Shown: positions 54,590 to 64,000, counted from the stretch's first letter. The stretch is 64,000 bases of DNA from an uncultured Clostridium sp. (GCF_947072515.1 NZ_CAMTIG010000002.1:1-64000), one strand, 5' to 3'. Numbers and translations: made by a program. Notes: generated by a model not told the origin, from the letters alone.

Positions 54590-56227
54590 ATGAGAAAGAA
54601 AATAATAGCTTTAGTGTTTGTTATACCACTAATATTATTCACATTTACAGCATGTCGAGATAGTAGTAAAGATGAATCTAATAATAAAAAGACTTTAAAG
54701 CTTGTAACTGGAGCAATAAAGACATTAGATTCAGTTAAAGGAAGTGATACAGTTTCCTTTAATATAATTCAGAATACACAAGAAAATTTATTACTTTACA
54801 AAGATAATAAAATAGTACAAGGAACAGCAGAAAGTTATACAGTAAGTAATGATAAACGAACTTATACATTTAAATTAAGACCAGATTTAAAATGGAGTGA
54901 TGGAAAACCATTAACATCTAAAGATTATAAATATGCATGGATGAGACTTTTAGATCCAAAAACAGGAGGTTCATATTCATTTTTCTTATTTGGAGTACAA
55001 AATGCTGAACAATATTTTAAAAATGAAGTACCAGCAGAATCTGTTGGAATAGAAACACCTGATGATCAAACGATAATAGTAAAATTATCAGAACCAATAT
55101 CATACTTTACACAAATAATAGCGTTTCCATCATTAGCACCACAGAGGGAAGATATAGTTAATAAATATGGAAGTAAATATGGATCAGGTGCAGATACACA
55201 GGTTTATAGTGGACCATTTATGGTTTCAGAATGGCAAAAAGGTGGAAAAATAAATCTAGTTAAAAATCCATATTATTGGAATACAAAAGATATTCAATTA
55301 GATAATGTTAAATTTACAGAAATAAAAGAACCAAATACAGTATATAAAATGTTTGTTAGTAATCAAATAGATGCAATGGCAGGATCAGGAGAATATTTAA
55401 AGCCATTGAAATCAGGAGCACAAGAAGGAAAATGGAGTGAAATAAATGAAGTGGGATCTTCAGTATTTTACACTCAATATAATTTAAAATCGGAAAATAA
55501 GTTACTTAGCAATAAAAATATAAGATTAGCTTTATCTATAGCAGTAAATAGAGAAGGATTAACTGAAAAAGTATTAAAGAGAAATATTCCGGCTTATGGT
55601 TTGGTACCATCAGGGATTCAAGTTGGAGATATTGATTATAGAAAAGAAGTAAGTGAGCCATTAAAGACAGTGATGGATGAAAATCCAAAAGAGTTATTTA
55701 TAAAAGGATTAAAAGAGCTTGGACTTGATCCAGATCCAAGTAAATATAATATAAGTTATTTACTACAAAATAGTGATGCAACAAGTAAAATGCAAGGGGA
55801 ATATATGCAAAATACTTGGAAAAAAGAAATTGGGGTAAATATCACATTAGTTACTTCAGCAGATTTTTCAGACTTTTTAAATAAAGTTGATAATGGGGAA
55901 TTTGAAATGGCAAGTGCAGGATGGGGAGCAGATTATAATGATCCAATGACATTTTTAGACTTATTTACACCAGAGAATGGAAGTAATTATGGTGGATATA
56001 ATGATGAAAGAGTAAATTCGCTTTTAAAGAGCCTGCAAGGTGTAACTAATAATGAAGAAAAGCTAAAAGTATATAAAGAAGTTGAAAAAATTGAAGTGGT
56101 TGATAATCCGGCTGTAGCGCCTAGTTATTACACAGATGTTTACTCATTCCAACATAATAATGTAAAGGGATTAGAACTTCCAAGGTTTGGAGGAACGTAT
56201 CAATTAAGATGGACATCAATTTCTTAA
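54590..56227 (+). CDS. oppA: Oligopeptide ABC transporter substrate-binding lipoprotein
   Basis: This 545-residue family 5 solute-binding protein has a lipoprotein signal ending FTAC (C22). Family landmarks include YTFKLRPDLKWSDGKPLTSKDYKYAW (about 100-120) and the late GWGADYNDPMTF. It captures peptides outside the cell for the OppBCDF importer encoded directly downstream. The RBS TTTTTAAGGGGG is strong. It is the first gene of a five-gene operon. Confidence 0.95.
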   Translation: MRKKIIALVFVIPLILFTFTACRDSSKDESNNKKTLKLVTGAIKTLDSVKGSDTVSFNIIQNTQENLLLYKDNKIVQGTAESYTVSNDKRTYTFKLRPDLKWSDGKPLTSKDYKYAWMRLLDPKTGGSYSFFLFGVQNAEQYFKNEVPAESVGIETPDDQTIIVKLSEPISYFTQIIAFPSLAPQREDIVNKYGSKYGSGADTQVYSGPFMVSEWQKGGKINLVKNPYYWNTKDIQLDNVKFTEIKEPNTVYKMFVSNQIDAMAGSGEYLKPLKSGAQEGKWSEINEVGSSVFYTQYNLKSENKLLSNKNIRLALSIAVNREGLTEKVLKRNIPAYGLVPSGIQVGDIDYRKEVSEPLKTVMDENPKELFIKGLKELGLDPDPSKYNISYLLQNSDATSKMQGEYMQNTWKKEIGVNITLVTSADFSDFLNKVDNGEFEMASAGWGADYNDPMTFLDLFTPENGSNYGGYNDERVNSLLKSLQGVTNNEEKLKVYKEVEKIEVVDNPAVAPSYYTDVYSFQHNNVKGLELPRFGGTYQLRWTSIS

Positions 56228-56247
56228 TATAAAAGGAGTGAATAATA

Positions 56248-57195
56248 ATGTTTAAATACTTTGGAAAAAGAATAGCCTTGATGATATTAACTTTATTTGT
56301 AGTTATAACAGCAACATTTTTCTTAATGAACAGTATGCCTGGAAATCCAGTAAGCTCTCAAGCTAAAAAATTACCGAAAGATGTAGCAAAAGCTATGGAA
56401 GTAAAGTATGGATTAGATAAACCAATAACAGAGAGATATGTTATATATTTAAAAAATTTAATAAAAGGTGATTTAGGAGAATCATTTGTAACACCGGGAG
56501 TTACAGTTAATGAAAAGATAAAAGACAATTTTCCTGCATCAGCAAGAATAGGAATAGGAGCTGTGTGCATTGGATTAGTAATTGGTGTTATTTTAGGGAT
56601 TATAGCGGGCTTTAAAAAAGGAACACCAATAGACTTTGGAGTTATGCTTGTGGCTATATTAGGAGTGTCAATACCAAGTTTTGTATTGGCAACTCTCATA
56701 CAAGCATTTGTTGGAGGAAAAGGTGGAATTCCAATTGCAGGATGGTACGATAGTGCAACACCGTTTCTAGCGAGATTTAAATATACTATTTTACCAACTA
56801 TAGCTCTTTGTTTTGGAGGTATTGCTACATATTCAAGATATATGAAAGCATCAGTATTAGATATTATAGGGCAAGATTATATATTAACAGCAAAAGCAAA
56901 AGGATTATCATTTAAAGATATTTCAATAAAGCATATTTTAAGAAATGCAATATTACCGATAATAACAATTTTAGGACCACAAATTGCAACAATAATAACT
57001 GGAACAGTGGTAATTGAGAGAATATTTGCTATACCAGGAATAGGAAATGCTTTAATAGATGCTATATATACTAAGGACTATAACGTAATAATGGGACTTA
57101 CAATATTTTTCTCAGCGTTATTTATATTATCAATTTTAATTGTAGATATATTATATAGTGTTATAGATCCACGTATAAAACTTGGAAAATCATAG
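56248..57195 (+). CDS. oppB: Oligopeptide ABC transporter permease OppB
   Basis: This 315-residue permease has six predicted membrane helices and the cytoplasmic EAA-loop region (AKAKGLSFKDISIKHILRNA) that contacts the ATPases. The N-terminal MFKYFGKRIALMILTLFVV is typical of OppB/DppB. It pairs with OppC to form the channel and follows oppA after 20 bases. Confidence 0.95.
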   Translation: MFKYFGKRIALMILTLFVVITATFFLMNSMPGNPVSSQAKKLPKDVAKAMEVKYGLDKPITERYVIYLKNLIKGDLGESFVTPGVTVNEKIKDNFPASARIGIGAVCIGLVIGVILGIIAGFKKGTPIDFGVMLVAILGVSIPSFVLATLIQAFVGGKGGIPIAGWYDSATPFLARFKYTILPTIALCFGGIATYSRYMKASVLDIIGQDYILTAKAKGLSFKDISIKHILRNAILPIITILGPQIATIITGTVVIERIFAIPGIGNALIDAIYTKDYNVIMGLTIFFSALFILSILIVDILYSVIDPRIKLGKS

Positions 57196-57206
57196 GGGGA
57201 ATTTAT

Positions 57207-58124
57207 ATGGCTGAAATAACTAGAGAAAAGTTTAAACGAATTGGAATAGATAAAAATAGTAGTGAAGAGATAAAAAGACCAAATTTAACATATTTTCAAG
57301 ATGCATTTAGAAGACTTAAAAAAAATAAAGTGGCTATGGGATCTTTAATAATATTATTATTTTTAATATTAATGTGTATTTTTCAACCCTTTATTGCAGG
57401 AGATAGTTATAAAATTCAAAATTTAGATGAAATGAATTTAGGACCATCATTAAAACATTTATTTGGAACAGATAGTTTAGGGCGAGATTTATTTGATAGG
57501 ATTTGGATTGGTGGAAGAGTTTCACTATTAATAGCCTTTGTAGGGACATTGATAGAATGTACATTTGGAATATTATATGGTGGAATAAGTGGATACTTTG
57601 GTGGAAAAGTTGATAGTGTAATGATGAGAATTGTGGAAATATTAAATAGTATTCCATATTTAATAATAGTAATCTTGATTGCAGTAAGACTTGGAAATGG
57701 AATAGTTCCATTAATTATAGCTTTAGTGCTAACAGGATGGACAGGAATTGCAAGAATGGTTCGTGGAGAAGTAATGAAGCTTAAAAATTCAGAATATGTA
57801 ATGGCATCAGTAGCATTAGGAGCTAGTTCATTTAGAATTATTTTAAAACATATGTTACCTAATACTATAGGAATAATAATAGTTTATATTACTTTTGACA
57901 TTCCAAGTTATATATTTGCAGAAGCATTTTTAAGTTTTATAGGACTTGGAATTCAGCCACCAGATACAAGCTGGGGGGCTATGGCATCAGCAGGGCAACA
58001 AGTAATGTTATTTTATCCAAGTCAACTTATATTTCCAGCATTAGCAATAGCATTAACAATGCTTACTTTTAATCTTTTTGGTGATGGATTAAGAGATGCT
58101 TTAGATCCAAGATTAAGAAGATAG
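57207..58124 (+). CDS. oppC: Oligopeptide ABC transporter permease OppC
   Basis: This 305-residue permease has a longer N-terminal cytoplasmic tail (about 1-45, typical of OppC), six helices and the loop VALGASSFRIILKHMLPN. The conserved GTDSLGRDLFDRIWIGGRVS block is present. RBS AGGGGGAA; 11 bases after oppB. Confidence 0.95.
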   Translation: MAEITREKFKRIGIDKNSSEEIKRPNLTYFQDAFRRLKKNKVAMGSLIILLFLILMCIFQPFIAGDSYKIQNLDEMNLGPSLKHLFGTDSLGRDLFDRIWIGGRVSLLIAFVGTLIECTFGILYGGISGYFGGKVDSVMMRIVEILNSIPYLIIVILIAVRLGNGIVPLIIALVLTGWTGIARMVRGEVMKLKNSEYVMASVALGASSFRIILKHMLPNTIGIIIVYITFDIPSYIFAEAFLSFIGLGIQPPDTSWGAMASAGQQVMLFYPSQLIFPALAIALTMLTFNLFGDGLRDALDPRLRR

Positions 58125-58136
58125 GGGGAATTTAGA

Positions 58137-59126
58137 ATGAGTAAATTATTAGAGGTAAATAATTTAAATATAAACTTTAATACCTATGCAGGTGTTGTAA
58201 AAGCAGTAAGAAATGTAAATTTTGAATTGGAAAAAGGAGAAATGCTTGCAATAGTTGGAGAATCAGGCTCAGGAAAAAGTGTAACAGCAAAATCATTAAT
58301 GAGCCTTTTACCAGAAAAAGTTGCGGATATAGATAAAAAATCTCAAATTCTTTTTGAAGGAAGAAATATTTTAGAGTTATCTAATAGGGAATTAAGAAAG
58401 ATTCGTGGAAAAGAAATTAGTATGGTATTTCAAGATCCAATGACTTCTTTAAATCCAACAATGAAACTTGGAAAACAGATTAGTGAAGTATTAAAGTTAC
58501 ATAGAAATATGAGTAGTGCAGAAGCAAAGGAAGAGGCTATAAAGATTTTTAAAGCAGTTCATATGACTAATCCAGAGCAAAGAATAAATCAATATCCATT
58601 TGAGTTATCAGGTGGAATGAGACAGAGAGTTATAATAGCTATGGCAATTGCATGTAATCCCAAAGTAATAATTGCAGATGAGCCAACAACAGCATTAGAT
58701 GTTACAATTCAAGCTCAAATAATGGAGCTTATTCATGAATTAAAGGAAGAGATGGAAACTGCAATAATATTAATAACTCATGATTTAGGAGTTGTTAGAG
58801 AATTTGCAGATAGAATAAATGTTATGTATGCTGGAAAAATAATTGAAGGTGGAACAGTAGAAGAAGTATTTAAAAATTCTAAACATCCATATACATGGGC
58901 ATTATTAAAATCAATGCCAGCTTTAGATAGTGATATAAAGAGTGAATTATATGCATTAGGAGGAACACCACCGGATTTATTAGATCCTCCAATAGGGTGT
59001 CCATTTTGTGCACGATGTGAGTATGCAATGGAAATTTGCAGAGAGGAAATGCCAGAGAGAACAGATTTATCTAAAACACATTTTACACATTGTTGGTTAA
59101 CTCATGAATATGCAGAAGAGGTATAA
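58137..59126 (+). CDS. oppD: Oligopeptide ABC transporter ATPase OppD
   Basis: This 329-residue ATPase has Walker A GESGSGKSV, Q-loop FQDPMTSLNP, signature LSGGMRQR, Walker B VIIADEP and the switch His in THDLG. The Opp-specific C-terminal extension with Cys residues (GCPFCARCEYAM, plus later Cys) may hold an iron-sulfur cluster as in related Dpp proteins. Confidence 0.95.
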   Translation: MSKLLEVNNLNINFNTYAGVVKAVRNVNFELEKGEMLAIVGESGSGKSVTAKSLMSLLPEKVADIDKKSQILFEGRNILELSNRELRKIRGKEISMVFQDPMTSLNPTMKLGKQISEVLKLHRNMSSAEAKEEAIKIFKAVHMTNPEQRINQYPFELSGGMRQRVIIAMAIACNPKVIIADEPTTALDVTIQAQIMELIHELKEEMETAIILITHDLGVVREFADRINVMYAGKIIEGGTVEEVFKNSKHPYTWALLKSMPALDSDIKSELYALGGTPPDLLDPPIGCPFCARCEYAMEICREEMPERTDLSKTHFTHCWLTHEYAEEV

Positions 59127-59141
59127 CAAGGGGGAAGAATA

Positions 59142-60089
59142 ATGGCAGAGAAAATATTAGAAGTAAAAAATTTAAAGAAATACTTTAATGTTGGAAAAAA
59201 TAAAACTTTAAAAGCAGTAGATGACATAAGCTTCTCTATAGAAAAAGGAGAAACTTTAGGACTTGTAGGAGAATCAGGATGTGGAAAAACTACTTGTGGA
59301 AGAACTGTTATTGGATTATATGAAAAAACTGATGGAGAAATTTTCTTAAAAGGAAAAGTCTTAAAAAATAAAACACTAAAGGAGAGAAAAGAAAAAGCTA
59401 AAATAGCACAGATGATATTTCAAGATCCATATGCATCTTTAAATACTAGAATGACAGTTGGAGATATAATTGCTGAAGGTATTGATATTCATAAACTGTA
59501 TAAAGGAAAGCAAAGAGAAGAAAGAGTATATGAACTTTTAAGTTTGGTTGGATTAAATAAAAGTCATGCATCAAGATTTCCACATGAGTTTTCAGGTGGG
59601 CAAAGACAAAGAATAGGAATTGCAAGAGCATTAGCTGTAGAGCCTGAGTTTATAGTTTGTGATGAACCAATATCAGCATTAGATGTATCTATACAAGCTC
59701 AGGTAGTAAATTTATTAGTCAGTTTGCAACAGAGGTTAGGACTAACATATTTATTTATAGCACATGATTTATCAATGGTAAGACATATTTCAGATAGAGT
59801 AGGAGTTATGTATTTAGGAAATCTTGTAGAACTAGCACCAAGTGAGTCCTTATATACAGAGCCATTACATCCATACTCAGAACTATTATTGTCAGCAATT
59901 CCATCAATGGAAGAAGAGAAAAAAGGTAAGATTAAGGTTGAGGGCGAAGTAGGAAATCCTATGGAAGAATATAAAGGTTGTAAATTTTCTAATAGATGCA
60001 AACATTGCATGGATAAATGTTTAAATGAGATGCCGAAATTAAAAGAGGTAAAAGAAAAGCATTTTGTAGCTTGTCACCTATATGAATAA
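59142..60089 (+). CDS. oppF: Oligopeptide ABC transporter ATPase OppF
   Basis: This 315-residue ATPase has Walker A GESGCGKTT, FQDPYASLNTRM, signature FSGGQRQR, Walker B FIVCDEP and AHDLS. A Cys-rich C-terminus (GCKFSNRCKHCMDKC) parallels OppD. Last gene of the opp operon, ending at the bidirectional terminator. Confidence 0.95.
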   Translation: MAEKILEVKNLKKYFNVGKNKTLKAVDDISFSIEKGETLGLVGESGCGKTTCGRTVIGLYEKTDGEIFLKGKVLKNKTLKERKEKAKIAQMIFQDPYASLNTRMTVGDIIAEGIDIHKLYKGKQREERVYELLSLVGLNKSHASRFPHEFSGGQRQRIGIARALAVEPEFIVCDEPISALDVSIQAQVVNLLVSLQQRLGLTYLFIAHDLSMVRHISDRVGVMYLGNLVELAPSESLYTEPLHPYSELLLSAIPSMEEEKKGKIKVEGEVGNPMEEYKGCKFSNRCKHCMDKCLNEMPKLKEVKEKHFVACHLYE

Positions 60090-60093
60090 AATA

Positions 60094-60120
60094 AAAAAAA
60101 CTCGCATTGCGAGTTTTTTT
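60094..60120. terminator. Bidirectional terminator (oppF / dCMP deaminase)
   Basis: AAAACTCGC-ATT-GCGAGTTTT lies between converging genes, with A- and T-runs on both sides. Confidence 0.9.
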
Positions 60121-60613
60121 AAATATCATCTATATCAAATGATAATTCGATTTTTTTTACAGATGGCTTTAATTGAGTTAATCTAACACCTGCGGCAGTA
60201 AACATTCTTTTTGAGGCCTTAACTATATCAGTATCAGAATATTTATCACTTAAATATATAACTTGCTTTATTCCACTTTGAATTATTGCTTTTGCACACT
60301 CATTACAAGGGAATAATGCAACATATAATTTAGCACCTTCTAAAGAGACACCTCTATTATTTAAAATCGCATTTAATTCAGCGTGAACGACATATGGATA
60401 TTTAGTTTCTAAAAAATCACCTTCACGTTCCCAAGAAAATTCATCATCAGAACATCCAAAGGCAAGTCCATTATATCCAACAGATAAAACTCTATTTGTT
60501 TGGCTAACAATACAAGCACCAACTTGAGTACTTGGATCTTTACTTCTTTTAGCGGATAAAAGAGCTAAGCCCATAAAATATTCATCCCAAGAGATAAAAT
60601 CTAGTCTTTTCAT
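60119..60613 (-). CDS. Deoxycytidylate deaminase family protein (ComEB-like)
   Basis: This 164-residue zinc deaminase has the HAE motif (VVHAELNAIL, catalytic Glu) and PCxxC (FPCNECAKA). It probably converts dCMP to dUMP for thymidylate supply; the ComEB family is named for its position in the Bacillus comE operon but is not needed for competence. ATG 60613 follows AAGGAGTG; the GTG three codons earlier belongs to the RBS. Confidence 0.9.
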   Translation of the reverse strand: MKRLDFISWDEYFMGLALLSAKRSKDPSTQVGACIVSQTNRVLSVGYNGLAFGCSDDEFSWEREGDFLETKYPYVVHAELNAILNNRGVSLEGAKLYVALFPCNECAKAIIQSGIKQVIYLSDKYSDTDIVKASKRMFTAAGVRLTQLKPSVKKIELSFDIDDI

Positions 60614-60755
60614 AAAAATCACTCCTTAATAGTATGGGTTTAATTGTTTTTAGTTTATAAGTACATTATAATAAAATAGAAGAAAAATGAAATACGATAT
60701 ATAAATTTTATAAAATAAATATAAAGTAACCATGGATAAATAGGAGGAAATCAAA

Positions 60756-61901
60756 TTGAAAAAAATAATAACTATATTTGGAACAAGACCAGAAGCTATA
60801 AAAATGGCACCATTGGTAAAAGAGTTAGAAAGAAGGGAGGAAATTCAATCATTAGTTTGCGTAACGGCACAACATAGAGAAATGTTAGATCAAGTTTTAG
60901 AGCATTTTGAAATAAAACCAGATTATGATTTAAACATTATGAAGAGCAAACAAACTTTAACTGGAATAACTAATAGGGTTCTAGAAGGCTTAGAGGAAGT
61001 TTTTATAAAAGAAAAACCAGATATGATATTAGTTCATGGTGATACTACAACAACTTTCGCAGGAGGACTTGCAGCATTTTATCAACAAATTAGAGTTGGG
61101 CATGTAGAAGCTGGACTTAGAACATTTGATAAATATTTTCCATTCCCAGAAGAAATGAATAGAAAACTTACAGGGGCATTAGCAGATATACACTTTGCAC
61201 CGACAAAAGGTTCAAAAAATAATCTTCTAAGAGAAGGGGTTAATGAAAAAGATATCTTTATAACAGGAAATACAGTTATAGATGCTATGGAGCATACGGT
61301 TAGAGAAGAATATTCTTTTGAAACTGAAGAGTTAAATAACATTGATTTCAAAAATAAAAAAGTAGTAATGATAACAGCCCATAGAAGAGAAAACTGGGGT
61401 GAAGGTATAGAAAATATTTGTGAGGCGTTAAATAAAATAGTTGAAGAAAATGAAAATGTAGAATTAGTATATCTTGTACATTTAAATCCTATTGTTAAAG
61501 ATGTTGTTCATGAGAAATTAGGAAATAAAGCAAGAATACACTTATTAAGTCCGCTAGATACTAAAGAAACTCATAACCTTATGAATAAGTGCTTTATGGT
61601 TATGACAGATTCAGGTGGATTACAAGAAGAAGCACCTCATTTAGGTAAACCAGTATTAGTTTTAAGAGATGTAACAGAAAGACCAGAGGCCGTTTCTTAT
61701 GGAACAGTAAAATTAGTAGGAACTGATGTTACTAAAATAACAAGTGAAGCTAATAGATTAATAAGAGATGAAAAAGCTTATGAAGAAATGAGTAAAGCTG
61801 TAAATCCTTATGGTGATGGCTTAGCATCTAAGAGAATTTGTGATGCTATAGAGTTATATTTTGGAATGAGTGAAAAGGAAGTTTCAGAATATATGGAATA
61901 A
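60756..61901 (+). CDS. wecB: UDP-N-acetylglucosamine 2-epimerase (non-hydrolysing)
   Basis: This 381-residue GT-B-fold epimerase has N-terminal FGTRPEAIKMAPL, VHGDTTTTFAG, EAGLRTF and C-terminal DSGGLQEEAPHLGKPVLVLRDVTERPEA. It makes UDP-ManNAc for wall teichoic acid or capsule linkage units. TTG start behind AGGAGG. Its stop codon lies right before the first Rex-like site of the thiolase gene. Confidence 0.96.
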   Translation: MKKIITIFGTRPEAIKMAPLVKELERREEIQSLVCVTAQHREMLDQVLEHFEIKPDYDLNIMKSKQTLTGITNRVLEGLEEVFIKEKPDMILVHGDTTTTFAGGLAAFYQQIRVGHVEAGLRTFDKYFPFPEEMNRKLTGALADIHFAPTKGSKNNLLREGVNEKDIFITGNTVIDAMEHTVREEYSFETEELNNIDFKNKKVVMITAHRRENWGEGIENICEALNKIVEENENVELVYLVHLNPIVKDVVHEKLGNKARIHLLSPLDTKETHNLMNKCFMVMTDSGGLQEEAPHLGKPVLVLRDVTERPEAVSYGTVKLVGTDVTKITSEANRLIRDEKAYEEMSKAVNPYGDGLASKRICDAIELYFGMSEKEVSEYME

Positions 61902-61903
61902 GT

Positions 61904-61921
61904 TTGTTTAAAATTTAACAA
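61904..61921. promoter_or_regulatory. Rex-like operator 1 of thlA
   Basis: TTGTTTAAAATTTAACAA matches 13 of 14 fixed positions of TTGTTAA-N4-TTAACAA. It ends 7 bases before the -35 hexamer of the thlA promoter. Confidence 0.7.
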
Positions 61922-61928
61922 AAAACTC

Positions 61929-61956
61929 TTGATTATTATGGTAAGCGTGGTATAAT
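61929..61956 (+). promoter_or_regulatory. thlA promoter
   Basis: TTGATT (61929-61934), a 16-base spacer and a perfect TATAAT (61951-61956) form the likely promoter, flanked on both sides by Rex-like operators. Confidence 0.8.
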
Positions 61957-61962
61957 TAAAGT

Positions 61963-61980
61963 ATGTTAAGAGTTTAACAA
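61963..61980. promoter_or_regulatory. Rex-like operator 2 of thlA
   Basis: ATGTTAAGAGTTTAACAA matches 13 of 14 fixed positions of the Rex consensus and overlaps the expected transcription start. Rex, released by high NADH, represses fermentation genes including thlA in clostridia. Confidence 0.78.
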
Positions 61981-62033
61981 AGGTGAGAAAAATAAAAGTA
62001 TTTTAATTATATATAAGATGGAGGTTTTTGACG

Positions 62034-63212
62034 ATGAGAGATGTAGTAATAGTTAGTGCTGTAAGAACAGCCTTAGGAAGCTTTGGAGGAGCATTGAAAG
62101 ATGTTTCAGCAGTTGATTTAGGAGCACTTGTAATAAAGGAAGCTGTAGATAAAGCAGGAATAAAACCAGAACAAGTTGAAGAAGTAATAATGGGTAACGT
62201 TATTCAAGCAGGACTTGGACAAAATACTGCTAGACAAGCGACTTTAAAAGCAGGATTACCATTTGAAGTTTCAGCTATGACAATCAATAAAGTTTGTGGA
62301 TCAGGATTAAGAGCAGTTAGTTTAGCAGCTCAAATGATTAAAGCTGGAGATTCAGAAATCGTAGTAGCAGGTGGTATGGAAAGCATGTCACAAGCACCAT
62401 ATCTTTTAAGAACTTCAAGATGGGGTCAAAGAATGGGTGACGGTCAAATGGTTGACTCAATGATAAATGATGCGTTAACAGATGCATTTAATCATTACCA
62501 TATGGGAATTACAGCTGAAAATATAGCTGAAAGATGGAACTTAACTAGAGAAGAACAAGATGCATTTGCTGCTAATTCACAAAATAAAGCAGAAGCAGCT
62601 ATAAAATCTGGAAGATTCAAAGATGAAATAGTACCAGTTGTTATACCTCAAAGAAAAGGTGAACCAAAAGTATTTGATACAGATGAATTCCCAAGATTTG
62701 GAGCTACTGCTGAAGCTTTAGCTAAGTTAAGACCAGCTTTCAAAAAAGATGGTACTGTAACTGCTGGTAATGCTTCAGGAATTAATGATGGAGCTGCTGC
62801 ATTCGTAGTAATGAGTGCTGAAAAAGCTGAAGAACTAGGATTAAAAGTAATGGCTAAAATTACTTCATACGGATCAAAAGGATTAGATCCAGCTATAATG
62901 GGATACGGACCATTCCATGCTACTAAAGTTGCTTTAGAAAAAGCAGGATTAGAAGTAAAAGACTTAGACTTAATCGAAGCTAATGAAGCTTTCGCTGCTC
63001 AAAGTTTAGCAGTTGCTAGAGATTTGAAATTCGATATGAGCAAAGTAAATGTAAATGGTGGAGCTATAGCTTTAGGACACCCAGTAGGGGCTTCAGGAGC
63101 TAGAATTCTTGTAACTTTACTACATGAAATGGAAAAAAGAGATTCTAAGAAAGGTCTAGCTACTTTATGTATAGGTGGTGGACTTGGAACTGCAGTAATC
63201 GTTGAAAGATAA
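62034..63212 (+). CDS. thlA: Acetyl-CoA acetyltransferase (thiolase)
   Basis: This 392-residue biosynthetic thiolase has nucleophile C88 ([12 protein letters not shown]), HEAFAAQ-like [18 protein letters not shown] with the catalytic His and a C-terminal CIGGGLG Cys. It condenses two acetyl-CoA to acetoacetyl-CoA, the first step toward butyrate. I chose ATG 62034, with GGAGG nine bases upstream; a TTG six bases earlier is less likely. Two Rex-like operators bracket its promoter. Codons are visibly optimised compared with neighbours, as expected for a highly expressed enzyme. Confidence 0.96.
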   Translation: MRDVVIVSAVRTALGSFGGALKDVSAVDLGALVIKEAVDKAGIKPEQVEEVIMGNVIQAGLGQNTARQATLKAGLPFEVSAMTINKVCGSGLRAVSLAAQMIKAGDSEIVVAGGMESMSQAPYLLRTSRWGQRMGDGQMVDSMINDALTDAFNHYHMGITAENIAERWNLTREEQDAFAANSQNKAEAAIKSGRFKDEIVPVVIPQRKGEPKVFDTDEFPRFGATAEALAKLRPAFKKDGTVTAGNASGINDGAAAFVVMSAEKAEELGLKVMAKITSYGSKGLDPAIMGYGPFHATKVALEKAGLEVKDLDLIEANEAFAAQSLAVARDLKFDMSKVNVNGGAIALGHPVGASGARILVTLLHEMEKRDSKKGLATLCIGGGLGTAVIVER

Positions 63213-63234
63213 TAATTGAAATATATAATATATA

Positions 63235-63264
63235 GGATGTACGAAAGTACATCCTTTTTTTTAT
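63235..63264 (+). terminator. Terminator after thlA
   Basis: GGATGTAC-GAAA-GTACATCC is followed by eight T residues. Confidence 0.92.
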
Positions 63265-63493
63265 ATAAAATTTTAGCGAAATAAAGAGCTAAAGTTTGAA
63301 AATTAGATAGTTAATTAGTTTAAAATAAAACAAATTAAAATAAAAAGTATGAAATTATGATAGAAAGGTATAAAAAAATATAAGTAGTAACCAAAAATGC
63401 TATAAACGGATATATTAAATTATGGAAGAGTAGGAAAATGGGTGTATAAAAAATATAGATATGTCCATAATTAAGAGGAAAGGTGGGGTATAA

Positions 63494-64000
63494 GTGATTA
63501 ATAGGTTATGCATTTTACTCCTTTTTGCTCTTAATTTAAGTACTTTTAATGGATATAACATTAACTCTTATAGAAATTTAGAGGAAAAGGTGAGGCTGGA
63601 AACAGAGTTTGTAGAGAATGGAGTTAAAATTGAATTTAATACAGGGAATGACAGTGAGAGTGAAAGAAAAAGAATAGAAAAAATAATAAAAGAAAATTTT
63701 TCGAGTGAAGAAAAAGAGAATAAAATAGATTTTAACGTATGGAAAGAAAAGAATAGGAGCTATGCAAATATTCAAATCATAAATAAAAATAAAGAAATGG
63801 ATACTAATGAAATAAAAAATAAATTAAAAAAATTCACAGATGAAAATTCTAATGAGGTTAAATATTTTCAATATCATAAAGGTAAGATAAATAAAAATTT
63901 ACAAGAAGAGTATACAAAAAATCTCGGAAAAGATTTTGAGATGATAGAAATTGAAAATGGATATACAGGGAAAATAAAATTAGGAAAAGATAATGTGAAT
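63494..64000 (+). CDS. YwmB-like secreted protein, 5' part (cut by window end)
   Basis: GTG 63494 behind AGGTGGGG opens a frame of 169 codons still open at the last base. The product starts with a short hydrophobic segment (about 4-20, INRLCILLLFALNLS) that should be a signal peptide, and continues as a charged Lys/Glu/Asn-rich protein. Size, style and position recall the YwmB (DUF1779) family found beside murA and spoIID in Firmicutes. I could not confirm the family from the visible part, so the name is tentative. Confidence 0.7.
   Translation, partial: MINRLCILLLFALNLSTFNGYNINSYRNLEEKVRLETEFVENGVKIEFNTGNDSESERKRIEKIIKENFSSEEKENKIDFNVWKEKNRSYANIQIINKNKEMDTNEIKNKLKKFTDENSNEVKYFQYHKGKINKNLQEEYTKNLGKDFEMIEIENGYTGKIKLGKDNVN

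Overview
The window is about 64 kb of AT-rich chromosome from a spore-forming low-GC Firmicute, most likely Clostridium sensu stricto. The evidence is the strongly A/T-biased codon use, GGAGG-type ribosome binding sites before most genes, and sporulation genes of clostridial type (SipL-like SPOCS/LysM protein, YabG, SpoIIR, CotS-family coat kinases). A fermentative thiolase under Rex-like operators, a cyanophycin locus and an Asn-rich Rho fit the same group. I assign no species. No prophage, intact insertion sequence or CRISPR array is visible. Most genes lie on the + strand, and minus-strand genes usually end at shared bidirectional terminators.

Layout. 1-220: 3' end of a 23S rRNA gene, then tRNA-Asn with no 5S gene between them. 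0.3-7.8 kb: a membrane polysaccharide deacetylase, then a tightly packed operon of response regulator, histidine kinase, lipoprotein, TldD and TldE. 7.9-16.3 kb: LtaS-type synthase (-), YedF and an FAD oxidoreductase (+), a GDSL esterase and a RusA-like nuclease with a zinc ribbon (-), TsaD with an alpha/beta hydrolase (+), and HtrA. 16.3-19.1 kb: a sigma-54 promoter with an upstream palindrome before an orphan PTS IIB, followed by a BadF-type amino-sugar kinase and a MupG-type phospho-muramidase, probably a cell-wall-sugar recovery unit. 19.2-21.8 kb: a MATE exporter and an orphan solute-binding protein.

21.8-31.3 kb is a spore-envelope region: two CotSA-like glycosyltransferases, each divergent from a CotS-type kinase gene, a third CotS gene, an unknown helical protein, the YabG protease, Veg and a SipL-like morphogenetic protein. 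A predicted minus-strand small RNA lies between veg and sipL. 31.5-37.8 kb: a GltD-like flavoprotein, a PPi-type phosphofructokinase and a cyanophycinase/cyanophycin synthetase pair. 37.9-43.5 kb: IspE, SpoIIR, a PP-loop sulfurtransferase-like protein, a DUF1934 protein, a MerR regulator with its own 19-bp-spacer promoter, and PyrG.

43.7-53.4 kb is housekeeping: Rho with an Asn-rich insert, a diacylglycerol glucosyltransferase-like protein (-), L31 (-), Tdk, a DUF1385-PrmC fusion with an internal start site, RF1, a membrane protein, Sua5, RpiB and Upp. 53.7-54.3 kb: a serine-recombinase-like protein without its catalytic residues. 54.6-60.1 kb: a complete Opp peptide importer. 60.1-64 kb: dCMP deaminase (-), UDP-GlcNAc 2-epimerase, thiolase with two Rex-like operators, and the 5' part of a YwmB-like gene cut by the window end.

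The items most worth a second look are the nested PrmC start, the sigma-54 module, the minus-strand RNA, the Asn-rich Rho, the catalytically dead recombinase, the duplicated glycosyltransferase/CotS modules and the paired Rex sites.
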